The position numbers and the translations under genes are program-made. DNA of 34,705 nucleotides from Spirochaetales bacterium (GTDB lineage: Bacteria; Spirochaetota; Spirochaetia; DSM-27196; Alkalispirochaetaceae). Positions 1 to 8,551 of the stretch are shown one piece after another. How positions within the stretch are numbered: position 1 is the stretch's first letter; the number at the start of each line of letters is the position of its first letter. The stretch spans positions 1 to 34,705 of the forward strand of contig JANQHT010000102.1 of the NCBI GenBank assembly GCA_028282545.1, given 5' to 3'. The notes under the pieces are model-generated. The model was not told where the DNA came from. It was given only the letters and a program-made list of their open reading frames with translations, and did no database searches.

Positions 1-639
1 GAGGCGGCGGCAATGACGGAGCCGTGCGCGGTTGCCTATCACGGCGTGGATCGCGCGACGATCCACGCCGGCGATTCCGCAGCGGTGTTCGGCGGCGGAC
101 CGATCGGCGTGATGGCCGCCCAATGGTTGCGGATACGCGGTTGTTCGCCGGTTCTCGTGAGCGAGCCCGACAGGAGAAAGCGGGAACTGGTAGCCAGGAT
201 GGGGTTCACCACGATCGATCCGACGCCGTGCGATCCGGTGGACGCCGTTGTGGAACGAACCGGCGGCGGCGCGGATATCGCCGTCGAGGCGTGTGGGCTT
301 CCGGAAACGTTTCGCCAGGCGGTGAATGCCGCCGGCCTCTTCGGCCGGGTGGTCTTCATCGGCAACATCAGCGGCGCCTTTGAACTCGATCAACGGGATA
401 TGTCCGCCGTGCTTCGACGGGAGCTTACCATCCACGGCACGTGGAACAGCAGAATAGCACCGCGCGGGAAGGACGAATGGACGCGGGTTCTTGCGTCGAT
501 GCGCGGCGACGTCGACCTCACGCCGCTCGTTTCTCACCGTGTATCGCTCGAAGAGGCGCCGCAAATGGTCGAGGCGATGCACGCGCGATCGACGTGGTTC
601 AACAAGGTTCTGATCTACCCCGGTTTGGAGGCGACATAG
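1..639 (+). CDS. Zinc-type alcohol/polyol dehydrogenase, GatD-like (5' partial)
   Basis: This is the C-terminal part of a medium-chain dehydrogenase; the reading frame is open to the window edge, so the N-terminal zinc-binding GroES-like domain lies outside. The visible part has the Rossmann nucleotide-binding motif GGGPIGVMAA, an acidic residue after the second strand (VSEPDRRK) typical of NAD(H) binding, and the C-terminal block RRELTIHGTWNS that recalls galactitol-1-phosphate 5-dehydrogenase and sorbitol dehydrogenase relatives. It would oxidise a sugar alcohol or sugar phosphate hydroxyl with NAD+. The next gene starts right after its stop codon, so the two are co-transcribed. The substrate cannot be read from the sequence; a role in the neighbouring rhamnose or polyol pathway is inference. 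Confidence 0.85.
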   Translation, partial: EAAAMTEPCAVAYHGVDRATIHAGDSAAVFGGGPIGVMAAQWLRIRGCSPVLVSEPDRRKRELVARMGFTTIDPTPCDPVDAVVERTGGGADIAVEACGLPETFRQAVNAAGLFGRVVFIGNISGAFELDQRDMSAVLRRELTIHGTWNSRIAPRGKDEWTRVLASMRGDVDLTPLVSHRVSLEEAPQMVEAMHARSTWFNKVLIYPGLEAT

Positions 640-1557
640 ATGCACATCGAAATCGGCGTGAAGAGCGATCCCGTTGAGTATCGCTACAGCTACGAGTGGC
701 TCTTTGCGTTGATGGAGCGCCTCGGTGTGTCCAATCTTCAGCTCGGTTCTTTTTTTGAGCTCTATCGCCTCCCGGATGCCTTTTTTGAACGCCTCCGCAC
801 TAAGGCAACGGATCACGGTGTCGCGATCCGGAGTTGCTTTACGGCACACCGGGAACTCGGCGGGTTCTTTGTCGATGACGCCGACCTCAACCGTGTCGCC
901 TTCGAATCGTACGCACGGTTTCTCGAAGTGGGTGCAATCCTGGGCGCCGAATCGGTGGGCTCGAATCCCGGAGCCGTTTTCAGAGACGCCCCGACAACAG
1001 CGAAAGAGGCGGGGTCCAAACGTTACCTCCGGGCTATGGAGGAGCTCTCCCGCCTCGGCAAGCGGCTGGGTCTCAGAGCGCTGACGGTAGAACCGATGTC
1101 GTCGCTCGCAGAACCTCCGTCGACACCGAACGAGATCGACGCGTACATGACGCATTTTGCGCGGTTTCACGCCACCGAGCCACGGTCTACGATTCCCATC
1201 TACCTGTGCGGCGACGTCTCTCACGGCGTTGCCGACCAGACCGGACGCGTCATTCACACGAACGAGGAACTGTTCGAGATTGGAATCCCGTGGATGTGGG
1301 AGTTTCACCTCAAGAACACCGACTCATCCTACTCGTCCACCTTTGGGTTTGGCCCGGGAGAGCGCGCCGCCGGGATCGTCGATCTGGCCAAACTGCGCAC
1401 CATCGTCGAAAACAACGCGTCCCGATTCCCGAGCGACCCGGTCGTCGCGTACCTGGAGATCAACGGTCCGAAGCTCGGGCGCGATTACTCCGATCACCTG
1501 CTCGAATCGCAACTGACCCAATCGATAGACGCCGTCCGGCGCCTCTTTTTTGCGTGA
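640..1557 (+). CDS. Sugar phosphate isomerase/epimerase family TIM-barrel protein
   Basis: A 305-residue protein of the xylose-isomerase-like TIM-barrel superfamily. Supporting marks are an early strand and helix IEIGVKSDP..YRYSYEWLFALMERLG, a metal-ligand type Glu in LTVEPMSS, the CGDVSHG segment, the FHLKNTD block with His and Asp in the positions expected of metal ligands, and a late YLEINGP strand. Members isomerise or epimerise sugars, or cleave inositol derivatives, with a divalent metal. The ATG abuts the stop codon of the upstream dehydrogenase and has a GGAGG at 627-631, so translation is coupled. It is probably the last gene of an operon that begins outside the window, since a new promoter follows. 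The substrate is not known. Confidence 0.8.
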   Translation: MHIEIGVKSDPVEYRYSYEWLFALMERLGVSNLQLGSFFELYRLPDAFFERLRTKATDHGVAIRSCFTAHRELGGFFVDDADLNRVAFESYARFLEVGAILGAESVGSNPGAVFRDAPTTAKEAGSKRYLRAMEELSRLGKRLGLRALTVEPMSSLAEPPSTPNEIDAYMTHFARFHATEPRSTIPIYLCGDVSHGVADQTGRVIHTNEELFEIGIPWMWEFHLKNTDSSYSSTFGFGPGERAAGIVDLAKLRTIVENNASRFPSDPVVAYLEINGPKLGRDYSDHLLESQLTQSIDAVRRLFFA

Positions 1558-1603
1558 GCCTGGACACAAACGTACTCCGTGCTGGTGGCGAATCGCACAC
1601 GTC

Positions 1604-1620
1604 GGTTTTCCGTCAAAACC
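1604..1620. promoter_or_regulatory. Inverted repeat upstream of the sugar-binding protein gene
   Basis: GGTTTT (1604-1609) and AAAACC (1615-1620) form a 6-bp dyad with a 5-base centre, 42 bp upstream of the -35 box of the next gene. The same TTTT-N5-AAAA core, followed by CC, sits inside the larger palindrome at 7408-7432, so both may be sites for the DeoR-family regulator. This is a weak inference from two sites. Confidence 0.3.
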
Positions 1621-1662
1621 CGTCAATTAAGTTCTTTTCCAGTCGCTTCCGTACGTTTTTGC

Positions 1663-1691
1663 TTGACAAATACCAAAACCGGAGGGAAAAT
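1663..1691 (+). promoter_or_regulatory. Sigma-70-type promoter of the rhamnose-type ABC operon
   Basis: A perfect -35 TTGACA (1663-1668) is followed after 17 bp by GAAAAT (1686-1691, 4 of 6 matches to TATAAT). The start codon at 1718 has an ideal ribosome-binding site AAGGAGG at 1706-1712. The position fits independent transcription of the transporter operon. Confidence 0.6.
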
Positions 1692-1717
1692 CAATAAAAT
1701 CCTACAAGGAGGCTGAA

Positions 1718-2851
1718 ATGAAACGGAGTATTTCGGCGTTGGTGGCGATTCTGTTCGTGCTTGTGGCTATGCCGCTGTTCGCGAGCGGTGAGAGCGAAGG
1801 CGACGACATGTATCGCGTCGGTGTCATCCCGAAGTTCATCGCGGAAGACTATTTTATCGCGTGCGAGAACGGATTCCGGACAGCGGAAGCGGAACTTGGA
1901 AACGTTCGCGTCGACTGGGTCGGCGACACGATGTCCCAAACCTCTGCGGCAAACCAGAAAAACTACATCCAGAGCTTCATTGACCGCGAATATGACGCGA
2001 TCCTCGTGTCGGCGCTCGACCCGGAAAGCTACGCGAGCACGCTCCGGGAAGCTCGCGAGCAAGGTATCTTGGTGGTGACGTGGGACGCGGACGTCAATCC
2101 TACGGCACGCGACTGGTTTGTGAACCAGGGCGAATTTGACGCGATCGGTATCGCTACGTTCACCGGTATCGCTGGAGACCTGGAGGGCCACGGTGAAGGT
2201 CGCGCAAAGGTAGCGCTCGTCTCCACCACCCCCGACAGCCCGAACCAGAATGCGTGGCTCGATGCGATAATCCGCGAGTACGAGTCGAAGATGGATACCG
2301 ACTACGCGCACATCGATCTCATGCGATCGCAGGACGAGATCGTATTTGCCGGGAACGACCAGGGCACCGCCGACGAAAAGATCAAGACTCTTCTGAGCGC
2401 CGACCCCGATATCAAGGGTATCGTGGCGCTATCGTCCAATACCGTTCCCGCCGTATCATCCGCACGTGACCAGTTGGGCATCACCGACGACATCAAGATC
2501 GTCGGCATCAGCGTTCCGGAAAGCTCGCGGGCAGATATGGAAGGCGGCAAGATGTCGGCCGTTGTCCTTTGGCAGCCATTTGACCTGGGCTACCTGACGC
2601 TCATGCTCACCGTCGACGCGCTCGAAGGCAACGCGCCGTCGGGCAACCGCTACGTGTCGCCGCTTTCCGGCACGAACATGACGATCAGCTTCACCGATGG
2701 ATCCACCGTCAACTACCCGGCGGATGGTCACAAGATCCTCGCGAACAACGAGGTAATCCTTGGGCCGCCGATCGTGTGGAACCTGAGCAACATCGAACGG
2801 TTCCGCGGGTATCCTACCGACAACCACGGAATGGACTGGTTCCTCGAATAG
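1718..2851 (+). CDS. Sugar ABC transporter substrate-binding protein, RhaS/LsrB-like
   Basis: A 377-residue periplasmic-binding protein of the ribose/AI-2/rhamnose class. Residues 1-24 form a signal peptide (Lys-Arg start, hydrophobic core, FASG end) and there is no lipobox Cys. The mature part starts with YRVGVIPKF and contains SALDPESYASTLREAREQGI and TWDADVNPTARDWFVNQ, which match the class that binds rhamnose or autoinducer-2. It would capture a sugar in the periplasm and hand it to the permeases encoded downstream. Rhamnose is the likely ligand because rhaM and rhaA lie in the same region, though AI-2 or another deoxysugar cannot be excluded. A strong hairpin directly after the gene would favour high expression of this subunit over the others. 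Confidence 0.85.
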   Translation: MKRSISALVAILFVLVAMPLFASGESEGDDMYRVGVIPKFIAEDYFIACENGFRTAEAELGNVRVDWVGDTMSQTSAANQKNYIQSFIDREYDAILVSALDPESYASTLREAREQGILVVTWDADVNPTARDWFVNQGEFDAIGIATFTGIAGDLEGHGEGRAKVALVSTTPDSPNQNAWLDAIIREYESKMDTDYAHIDLMRSQDEIVFAGNDQGTADEKIKTLLSADPDIKGIVALSSNTVPAVSSARDQLGITDDIKIVGISVPESSRADMEGGKMSAVVLWQPFDLGYLTLMLTVDALEGNAPSGNRYVSPLSGTNMTISFTDGSTVNYPADGHKILANNEVILGPPIVWNLSNIERFRGYPTDNHGMDWFLE

Positions 2852-2877
2852 GGGCTCGTTGCCCGACAGTTTTTCGG

Positions 2878-2912
2878 GATCCAACCGGGGTTTCCCCGGT
2901 TGGATCTTTTTT
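2878..2912 (+). terminator. Strong intrinsic terminator/attenuator after the binding-protein gene
   Basis: A perfect 13-bp stem (2878-2890 with 2894-2906, triloop TTT) is followed by six T (2907-2912). It lies between the binding-protein gene and the ATPase gene of the same operon, so it probably allows partial read-through. Confidence 0.9.
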
Positions 2913-2955
2913 CAGGCGCAAACCACACCAAAGGGTGTAATATCGAAACCAGACG

Positions 2956-4464
2956 ATGAGTACCTCGAACATCCTGGAAATCCAGGGTATAGACAAGCAG
3001 TTTCCCGGCGTAAAGGCGCTCTCAAACGTTCACATCGATCTCCGTGAGGGAGAGGTCCACGCGGTGTGCGGGGAAAACGGTGCAGGCAAATCCACATTGA
3101 TGAAGATCATCTGCGGTGTCCACAAACCGGACAGCGGTACGATTCTGCTTTCCGGCGAACCCTACACCGTTGAGAACCCGAACGAAGCGTACGCGCGAGG
3201 CATCGCCATAATCTATCAGGAGAGCAGTCTCCTGCCGGAGTTGACGGTCCTCGAGAACATATTCATGGGGCACGAGCCGCAGAAACCGATCGTGCCGTTT
3301 CTCCCGGCGGTCAAGATGATCGACTACCCGTCGATGCGTGCAAAGGCATCGTCGATATTCGAGCGCCTCGGTATGCAGATCGATCTGGACGCGATCGTCG
3401 GGACGCTCGGCGTCGCGACCAAACAGATGATCGAGATCGCAAAGGCGCTCACCTTCGATTCACAGATCCTAATCCTCGACGAACCGACGGCGGCGCTCAC
3501 AAGCCGCGAGGTAGAAACGCTCTTTGAGACGATCCGCAAACTGCGGGCCGAGGGGCAGTCGATGCTCTATATCAGCCATCGCCTCGACGAGATATTCCAG
3601 ATAGCTGACCGCGTTACCGTCCTCCGCGACGGCGAGTATATAGAGACCGCCCCCGTAACGAGCGTAGACAAAAACCAGATCGTCTCCTGGATGGTGGGGC
3701 GTACGCTGACCAACCTCTATCCAAAGGAAGAGGTCGAGATTGGCGACGTTGTCCTGTCGGTGGAGGGATTGTGCCAGGAGGGCGTTCTCGACGACATCGA
3801 TTTCGTCGCCCGGCGTGGCGAAATCCTCGGCATTGCCGGGCTTGCCGGCGCGGGGAGAACCGAGTTGGCGCTCGCTCTGTGCGGTCTGACCCAACCCGAT
3901 GCCGGCGAAATCTCCCTCAACGGTGAACGAGTCTCATTTGAGTCGTACCGTTCCGCAATGGATCACGGAATCGTCTATATCTCTGAGGACCGTCAGGCGT
4001 ACGGTCTTGTCCTGCCGATGATGTTGCGCGTGAACATCACGCACAAGGTTCTGCCGAGCATTTCGAACCTATTCGGGATCATAGACCGTGGGCAGGAGCG
4101 CGGCATCACCGACGAGTATATCGAGAAACTCGACATTCGAGCGCCGGATGGCGATTTCGTCGTGAACAACCTTTCCGGCGGTAACCAACAGAAGGTGTCG
4201 GTTGCCAAGTCCCTCGCAGTTGATCCGCAGATTCTGATCCTCGACGAACCGACGCGCGGTGTCGATGTGGGCGCCAAGAGCGAGATACACAGAATCATCA
4301 GCGGCCTTGCGAAGATGGGCAAAACTATCCTGCTCATTTCGAGCGACCTTCCGGAAATCCTCGGCATGTCGGACCGGGTGCTCGTGATGAAAACGGGCAC
4401 CAAGGCCGGCGAGGTGATGCGGCGTGACATGACACAGGAGACGATCTTGGGGATGGCCTTGTGA
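2956..4464 (+). CDS. Sugar ABC transporter ATP-binding protein, RbsA/RhaT type (two ABC domains)
   Basis: A 502-residue tandem ATPase. The first domain has Walker A GENGAGKST at residues 39-47 and Walker B ILILDEPTAALTSRE. The second has the degenerate Walker A AGLAGAGRTE that is normal in this family, the signature LSGGNQQKV and Walker B ILILDEPTRGVDVGAK. The length is typical of RbsA/MglA/LsrA proteins. It energises the two permeases that follow, at the inner face of the cytoplasmic membrane. The ATG at 2956 has only a weak ribosome-binding site; the 3' end overlaps the next gene by four bases, so the permease is translationally coupled. Its own expression depends on read-through of the hairpin upstream. 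Confidence 0.93.
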   Translation: MSTSNILEIQGIDKQFPGVKALSNVHIDLREGEVHAVCGENGAGKSTLMKIICGVHKPDSGTILLSGEPYTVENPNEAYARGIAIIYQESSLLPELTVLENIFMGHEPQKPIVPFLPAVKMIDYPSMRAKASSIFERLGMQIDLDAIVGTLGVATKQMIEIAKALTFDSQILILDEPTAALTSREVETLFETIRKLRAEGQSMLYISHRLDEIFQIADRVTVLRDGEYIETAPVTSVDKNQIVSWMVGRTLTNLYPKEEVEIGDVVLSVEGLCQEGVLDDIDFVARRGEILGIAGLAGAGRTELALALCGLTQPDAGEISLNGERVSFESYRSAMDHGIVYISEDRQAYGLVLPMMLRVNITHKVLPSISNLFGIIDRGQERGITDEYIEKLDIRAPDGDFVVNNLSGGNQQKVSVAKSLAVDPQILILDEPTRGVDVGAKSEIHRIISGLAKMGKTILLISSDLPEILGMSDRVLVMKTGTKAGEVMRRDMTQETILGMAL

Positions 4465-5459
4465 GTGCAACGACGGTCAAAAAGAGATTTAAACCGACGC
4501 GTGAAACGGTTCTTGCACTGATCGTGCTTGCCTTTCTGCTCTTCCTGTCGGGTACCACAAACTTCGCGAGCAGGAGCGGCTTGTACAGCTTCATGCTCGA
4601 CGTGAGCCCGACGATAGTGGCGGCAATCGGGGTCGGGATGGTCATTTTCACCGGCAACATCGACATTTCGCTCGGTACGATGAGCGGGTTCGTGGCGTAC
4701 ACGGCGGGCGCGCTCGTCAAAGCGGGTGCACCGATGATCGTCTTTGTGCCGGCGGCCATCTTAGTGGGCGTTTTTCTGGCGGGTCTTAACGGCTTTATCA
4801 CGGTGAAATTCAAGGTGCCGTCGATCGTCGTTACGCTGGCGATGAACATGGTTCACGTGGGCTTCTACGCGACCTTTTTACCGCAATCGGGCTGGATCGA
4901 GAACCTCGGACCACGCTTCACGTGGTTCGGGAGGGGGCGCTTCTTTGACGTCATTCCCTACACCTTTGTCGTCGCCATCGTGATCGCCGTGTTCTTCGTC
5001 TTTGTCATGAAGTACTCCCGGTTTGGAAAAACTCTCTACGCCGTGGGGGGCGACGCGCAGGCGGCGGTGTACAGCGGAATCGATCCCGACAAGACGGTGA
5101 TGAAGGTCTTTCTCCTCGAGGGATTCCTGATTGGGATATCGGCTCTGCTCCGGGCGATGACCCGAAACGAAGTAATGCCGTCGGTGTTCATAGGGCGTGA
5201 ACTGTTTTTTATCTCCGCGGCGTTGGTCGGCGGTATCAGCATCGCCGGAGGGTCGGGGAAGATAGTCGGCGCGGTATTCGGTGCGATGTTCGTCTACCTC
5301 CTCACGATCACGATGATCTACTTCGGGTTTCAGGACTACTACCAGTTCGCCCTTCAGGGCGTCATCATCCTAATGGCCGTGTACATCACCGTCACCGACT
5401 TCGGCCGGTTCAACAGGCTATTGCGCCGCATTACCGGACGACCACCGGTCCACTCTTGA
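4461..5459 (+). CDS. Sugar ABC transporter permease, RhaP/RbsC-like
   Basis: A 332-residue integral membrane protein with about ten hydrophobic segments. Diagnostic blocks of the ribose-type permease family are TGNIDISLGTMSG, the GLNGFITVKFKVPSIVVTLAMN segment, GGDAQAAVYSGI and LVGGISIAGGSGKIVGAVFGA. It starts with GTG at 4461, overlapping the ATPase stop codon by four bases (GTGA). Together with the next gene it forms the heterodimeric channel of the importer. Confidence 0.9.
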   Translation: MSATTVKKRFKPTRETVLALIVLAFLLFLSGTTNFASRSGLYSFMLDVSPTIVAAIGVGMVIFTGNIDISLGTMSGFVAYTAGALVKAGAPMIVFVPAAILVGVFLAGLNGFITVKFKVPSIVVTLAMNMVHVGFYATFLPQSGWIENLGPRFTWFGRGRFFDVIPYTFVVAIVIAVFFVFVMKYSRFGKTLYAVGGDAQAAVYSGIDPDKTVMKVFLLEGFLIGISALLRAMTRNEVMPSVFIGRELFFISAALVGGISIAGGSGKIVGAVFGAMFVYLLTITMIYFGFQDYYQFALQGVIILMAVYITVTDFGRFNRLLRRITGRPPVHS

Positions 5460-5472
5460 GGGGTATGCTTCG

Positions 5473-6471
5473 ATGACAGCGAAACGAATAAACCTGTCCA
5501 TCCTCTTTTCTCACCAGACGGTACTCTTCTTCCTGCTCGTCTGCCTCGTCGTCCTCTTTGGACTGATCGAACCGGTCTTTTTCAAACCGCGCGTCCTTTT
5601 TGACGTGTTGGCGATCGTGGGAGAGGTGGGAATCATGGCGCTCGGCATGACCTTTATCATTTCGACCGGCGGCGTCGACCTGGGTGTTGGGTACGAACTC
5701 CAGGTGTCGGCGATCGTCTTTGGCCTGACCTACACGACCACGCAAAACACCGTCCTGGCAATAGTCCTCGCCATGCTCACCGGCACGGTCGCGGGAGCCT
5801 TCAACGGGCTTGTGATCTCACGGACCAGGATACCCCCGCTCGTCACCACGCTTGCCACGATGTATCTCTACCGTGGCATATCAATGATCATTGCCGGTAC
5901 CGATACGTTCGCCGGCTTCCCCGAAGGGTTCCTCAAGATTTCGACGATCGAACTCTTTGGGTTCCTGCCGATTCAGTCGGTTTACTTCGTCACCCTCTTC
6001 CTGATATTCGACTATCTCTACCGGCGCGGATCATTGGGGCGGAATCTCAAAGCGATGGGCTTTAATGAGAACGCCGTCAACTTCAGCGGGGTGAACACGC
6101 GACGCATCAAGTTTGCCATCTACACGCTGACGGGTTTCCTCTGCGCGCTGGCCGCGCTGATCTACCTCGGGCGGATTTCGGCGGCCAAGACAAGCATCGG
6201 AGACAATCTCAATTTCGAGGTGATCACGGCGGTACTCCTCGGCGGCACTTCGATAATGGGCGGCGTCGGCAGCATGCGTGGGACCTTCATCGGCGTGCTT
6301 ATCATCGGGGTTCTGAAGAAGGGTTTCACGTTGCTCAACTTCAGTGGCAACATTTACAACTTCACCCTCGGGCTCATCCTTATCCTCTCGCTCATCGTGT
6401 TTGCCGTTCTCGAAGAAAAGGAGAAGTCGGCCGGGCGCGTCGCTGCGGCGGCCCCGGGGGCGGTCGGGTAG
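5473..6471 (+). CDS. Sugar ABC transporter permease, RhaQ/LsrD-like
   Basis: A second 332-residue ribose-type permease, 13 bases after the first. It carries TFIISTGGVDLGVGYELQVSA near the third membrane segment, FNGLVISRTRIPPLVTTLATMYLYRG, MGFNENAVNFSGVN, and LLGGTSIMGGVGSMRGTFIGV near the end. The pair of distinct permeases with one double ATPase is the arrangement of the rhamnose (RhaSTPQ) and AI-2 (Lsr) importers. It is the last gene of the operon; the DeoR gene converges on it. Confidence 0.9.
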   Translation: MTAKRINLSILFSHQTVLFFLLVCLVVLFGLIEPVFFKPRVLFDVLAIVGEVGIMALGMTFIISTGGVDLGVGYELQVSAIVFGLTYTTTQNTVLAIVLAMLTGTVAGAFNGLVISRTRIPPLVTTLATMYLYRGISMIIAGTDTFAGFPEGFLKISTIELFGFLPIQSVYFVTLFLIFDYLYRRGSLGRNLKAMGFNENAVNFSGVNTRRIKFAIYTLTGFLCALAALIYLGRISAAKTSIGDNLNFEVITAVLLGGTSIMGGVGSMRGTFIGVLIIGVLKKGFTLLNFSGNIYNFTLGLILILSLIVFAVLEEKEKSAGRVAAAAPGAVG

Positions 6472-6502
6472 GTACGACGACGGCGCTCGGATAGGCACCA
6501 CA

Positions 6503-6538
6503 CGGACGTTCGGTCACGTCCGGCGGCGGGACTCGCCG
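6503..6538. terminator. Hairpins between convergent permease and regulator genes
   Basis: A 7-bp stem (6503-6509 with 6516-6522, 6-base loop) and a 5-bp stem (6524-6528 with 6534-6538) lie in the 82-base gap between two convergent genes. Neither has a clear T run, so a termination role is tentative. Confidence 0.35.
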
Positions 6539-6553
6539 GCGACCGCCTCTCAT

Positions 6554-7321
6554 TCAGACGCGAACGACCTCGATAGCTTTGGCCTCGAGCTTTGCGACGA
6601 TGCCCGCGTCTGCGTCGCGGGTCGTGATTATCTTGGAGGCTCGCTCAACGGGGCCCAGGGTCAGGCTCCCGACCTTTCCGAACTTCGACTCGTCCGCCAG
6701 GACGATCAACTCGTGTGTGTGCCGGATCATGGCGCGTTCCGCCTGTATGACGAGCGTTTCGTTGTTGGTGAGAGCTTTTTCGGTGATTCCCTCTATGCCC
6801 ATAAACGCCTTGGACGCGGAGTAGTTCGCAAACGGATCGTCGCTGACGTGACTCAGAATGAGCTGAGAGTCGGGATGGATGTGCCCTTCGGGCAGGATTA
6901 CCGTGCACTGAGAGTGGCTGATCAGGTGCCGCGCTATCGCAAAACTGTTCGTTACCACCTGGATCGAAAAATTCGCCAGATACTCGACCATCTGGAACGT
7001 CGTCGTTCCTCCGTCGATGAACACCGTCTCGCCGTTCTGGATGTAGGAACACGCGCGGGCGGCGATGCGCCGTTTTTTCTCGAGGTTGATGCTGGTCCTT
7101 CGATCGAACGAGTTATCAAAGGGAACAACCGAGACCGGTTCGTGGACGAGTTGAACACCCCCGCGCACACGGACGAGCTTCTGTTCCTGCTCCAGTTCGA
7201 CGAAATCGCGACGTATCGTCGACTCCGAGGCGCCCGTCGCTTCGACGACCTCGTGGATACTCGTGAATCGGTGCAGCTCGAGCAGTCTGAGGATCATCTC
7301 TTTTCGTTGACGTTCTAGCAT
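6554..7321 (-). CDS. DeoR/GlpR-family transcriptional regulator
   Basis: A 255-residue repressor-type protein. The N-terminal winged helix-turn-helix (about residues 19-60) contains the family hallmark ASESTIRRDFVELE followed by LVRVRGGVQL. The C-terminal sugar-phosphate sensor domain starts with RIAARACSYIQNGETVFIDGGTTT and includes VTNSFAIARHL and ELIVLADESKFGKVGSL. The frame stays open to an upstream ATG at 7339, but MLERQRKEMIL from 7321 is the standard family start; neither has a clear ribosome-binding site. The effector is usually a phosphorylated catabolic intermediate. It is divergent from the uroD-like/rhaM/rhaA operon and convergent with the transporter, so local control of both is likely. 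Confidence 0.92.
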   Translation of the reverse strand: MLERQRKEMILRLLELHRFTSIHEVVEATGASESTIRRDFVELEQEQKLVRVRGGVQLVHEPVSVVPFDNSFDRRTSINLEKKRRIAARACSYIQNGETVFIDGGTTTFQMVEYLANFSIQVVTNSFAIARHLISHSQCTVILPEGHIHPDSQLILSHVSDDPFANYSASKAFMGIEGITEKALTNNETLVIQAERAMIRHTHELIVLADESKFGKVGSLTLGPVERASKIITTRDADAGIVAKLEAKAIEVVRV

Positions 7322-7407
7322 TATCATACAGGATACCATGCGTTGGGCGAAAATGGGAGTTTTTCAGAGCAAAATGCCCGAGAAGCGACTATTTTCCTTC
7401 AAATGCA

Positions 7408-7432
7408 GTCAGATTTTGATTGAAAACCTGAC
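7408..7432. promoter_or_regulatory. 25-bp near-perfect palindrome, probable operator
   Basis: GTCAG (7408-7412) and CTGAC (7428-7432) flank TTTT (7414-7417) and AAAA (7423-7426) in mirror symmetry, giving a 25-bp dyad with few mismatches. It overlaps the -35 box at 7420-7425, the classical position for a repressor site. It lies between the divergent DeoR-family gene and the catabolic operon, so that regulator is the natural candidate. Confidence 0.7.
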
Positions 7433-7448
7433 CGATTCGTGTGACAAT
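7420..7448 (+). promoter_or_regulatory. Promoter of the uroD-like/rhaM/rhaA operon (leaderless)
   Basis: TTGAAA (7420-7425), a 17-bp spacer and GACAAT (7443-7448), with a TG one base upstream of the -10 box (7440-7441), give a good extended -10 promoter. The ATG of the first gene begins at 7454, only 6 bases after the -10 box, so transcription should start on or beside the start codon. Confidence 0.6.
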
Positions 7449-7453
7449 GGGGC

Positions 7454-8551
7454 ATGACGTCAAAAGAACGAGTTCTTCACGCCTTCCGGCGCTTGGAGGG
7501 TCCGCCCGACCGCGTACCGTTCCAGTTCGATCTGTGTCGCTCCCTCACCGACCATTTTGTCGCGACGCTCGCGCTTTCGCCCGACTACGCGCTCTCATAC
7601 TACGAGGACTTGACCTATCGGATATCAGCCAACGCCATCCGCACCGCATTGGGGAGCGACGTTGTCGTGGTTGGCGGCCAGGTACGGTCCGATTTCCAAC
7701 CGCAGGTTGTCGAGGGAGAGGTCACCACCAACGAGTTCGGAATGCACATGAAGCCCACGCCGCTGTACGTTGAAGTGGTGAAAGCACCGCTCGAAGAGGT
7801 GGAGGACGTTGCCGACGTAGAGGCGTACGACTTCCCGGATCCGTACGCCCCGGGAAGGTTTCACCGGGCGAAGCGGGACATCGAACGGTTCGGTGACGAG
7901 TACTTCGTCATCGGCGACGTGGAGATATCGATCTTCGAGATGGCGTGGCACTTGACCGGCATGGAGAAGTATCTGATCGGAATGGCGGGAGGCGACGATT
8001 GGATCGAAACGCTCAACGACCGTATCGAGGCGTGGTCGCTGGGACTGGCGAAGCAGCAGATCGAACTGGGTGTCGACGCGATCTGGTTGGGAGAAGATCT
8101 AGGTACACAGACTTCGATGTTGATCTCGCCCGACATGTGGCGGGAGATGTTTCGTCCCCGGTACGAACGGATGATCCGTGAGATGCGGGCGGTCAACCCG
8201 GATATCGTCGTGATCATGCACTCCGACGGCGCCGTGGCACCTCTGATCGACGACTGGATCGAAATGGGCATCGATGTCTACAACCCGGTACAACCAAACG
8301 TGCCCGGGTCCGATCCGAACGAACTCAAGGAGCGGTACGGCGACCGAATCTCGTTCTTTGGTGGGATTGACCAACAGCAACTCCTTCCGTCGGGCGACGA
8401 AGGTGCGATTCGATCGGAGATGGCGCGGCGAGCGCAGATCTTCGGCGAGGGAGGCGGCTACCTGATGGCGCCGGCGCACATACTCCAGGCGGACGTCTCG
8501 CCGCAAACGGTAGAGATCATGTGCGACCAGGCGAAGCGGGGGCACCAATGA
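7454..8551 (+). CDS. Uroporphyrinogen decarboxylase (UroD/MtaA) superfamily protein
   Basis: A 365-residue TIM-barrel protein of the URO-D superfamily, which also includes the corrinoid methyltransferases MtaA and CmuA. Family marks are the start MTSKERVLHAFRR, GDVEISIFEMAWHLTGMEKYL, WLGEDLGTQTSMLISPDMWREMFRP, IVVIMHSDGAVAPLIDDWIEMGIDVYNPVQPN, FFGGIDQQQLLP and the end GGGYLMAPAHILQADVSPQ. It heads an operon with rhaM and rhaA and overlaps rhaM by four bases, so a role in sugar metabolism is more likely than haem synthesis. Such UroD-like proteins recur in bacterial sugar clusters without a known reaction. The function here is unassigned. Confidence 0.88.
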   Translation: MTSKERVLHAFRRLEGPPDRVPFQFDLCRSLTDHFVATLALSPDYALSYYEDLTYRISANAIRTALGSDVVVVGGQVRSDFQPQVVEGEVTTNEFGMHMKPTPLYVEVVKAPLEEVEDVADVEAYDFPDPYAPGRFHRAKRDIERFGDEYFVIGDVEISIFEMAWHLTGMEKYLIGMAGGDDWIETLNDRIEAWSLGLAKQQIELGVDAIWLGEDLGTQTSMLISPDMWREMFRPRYERMIREMRAVNPDIVVIMHSDGAVAPLIDDWIEMGIDVYNPVQPNVPGSDPNELKERYGDRISFFGGIDQQQLLPSGDEGAIRSEMARRAQIFGEGGGYLMAPAHILQADVSPQTVEIMCDQAKRGHQ

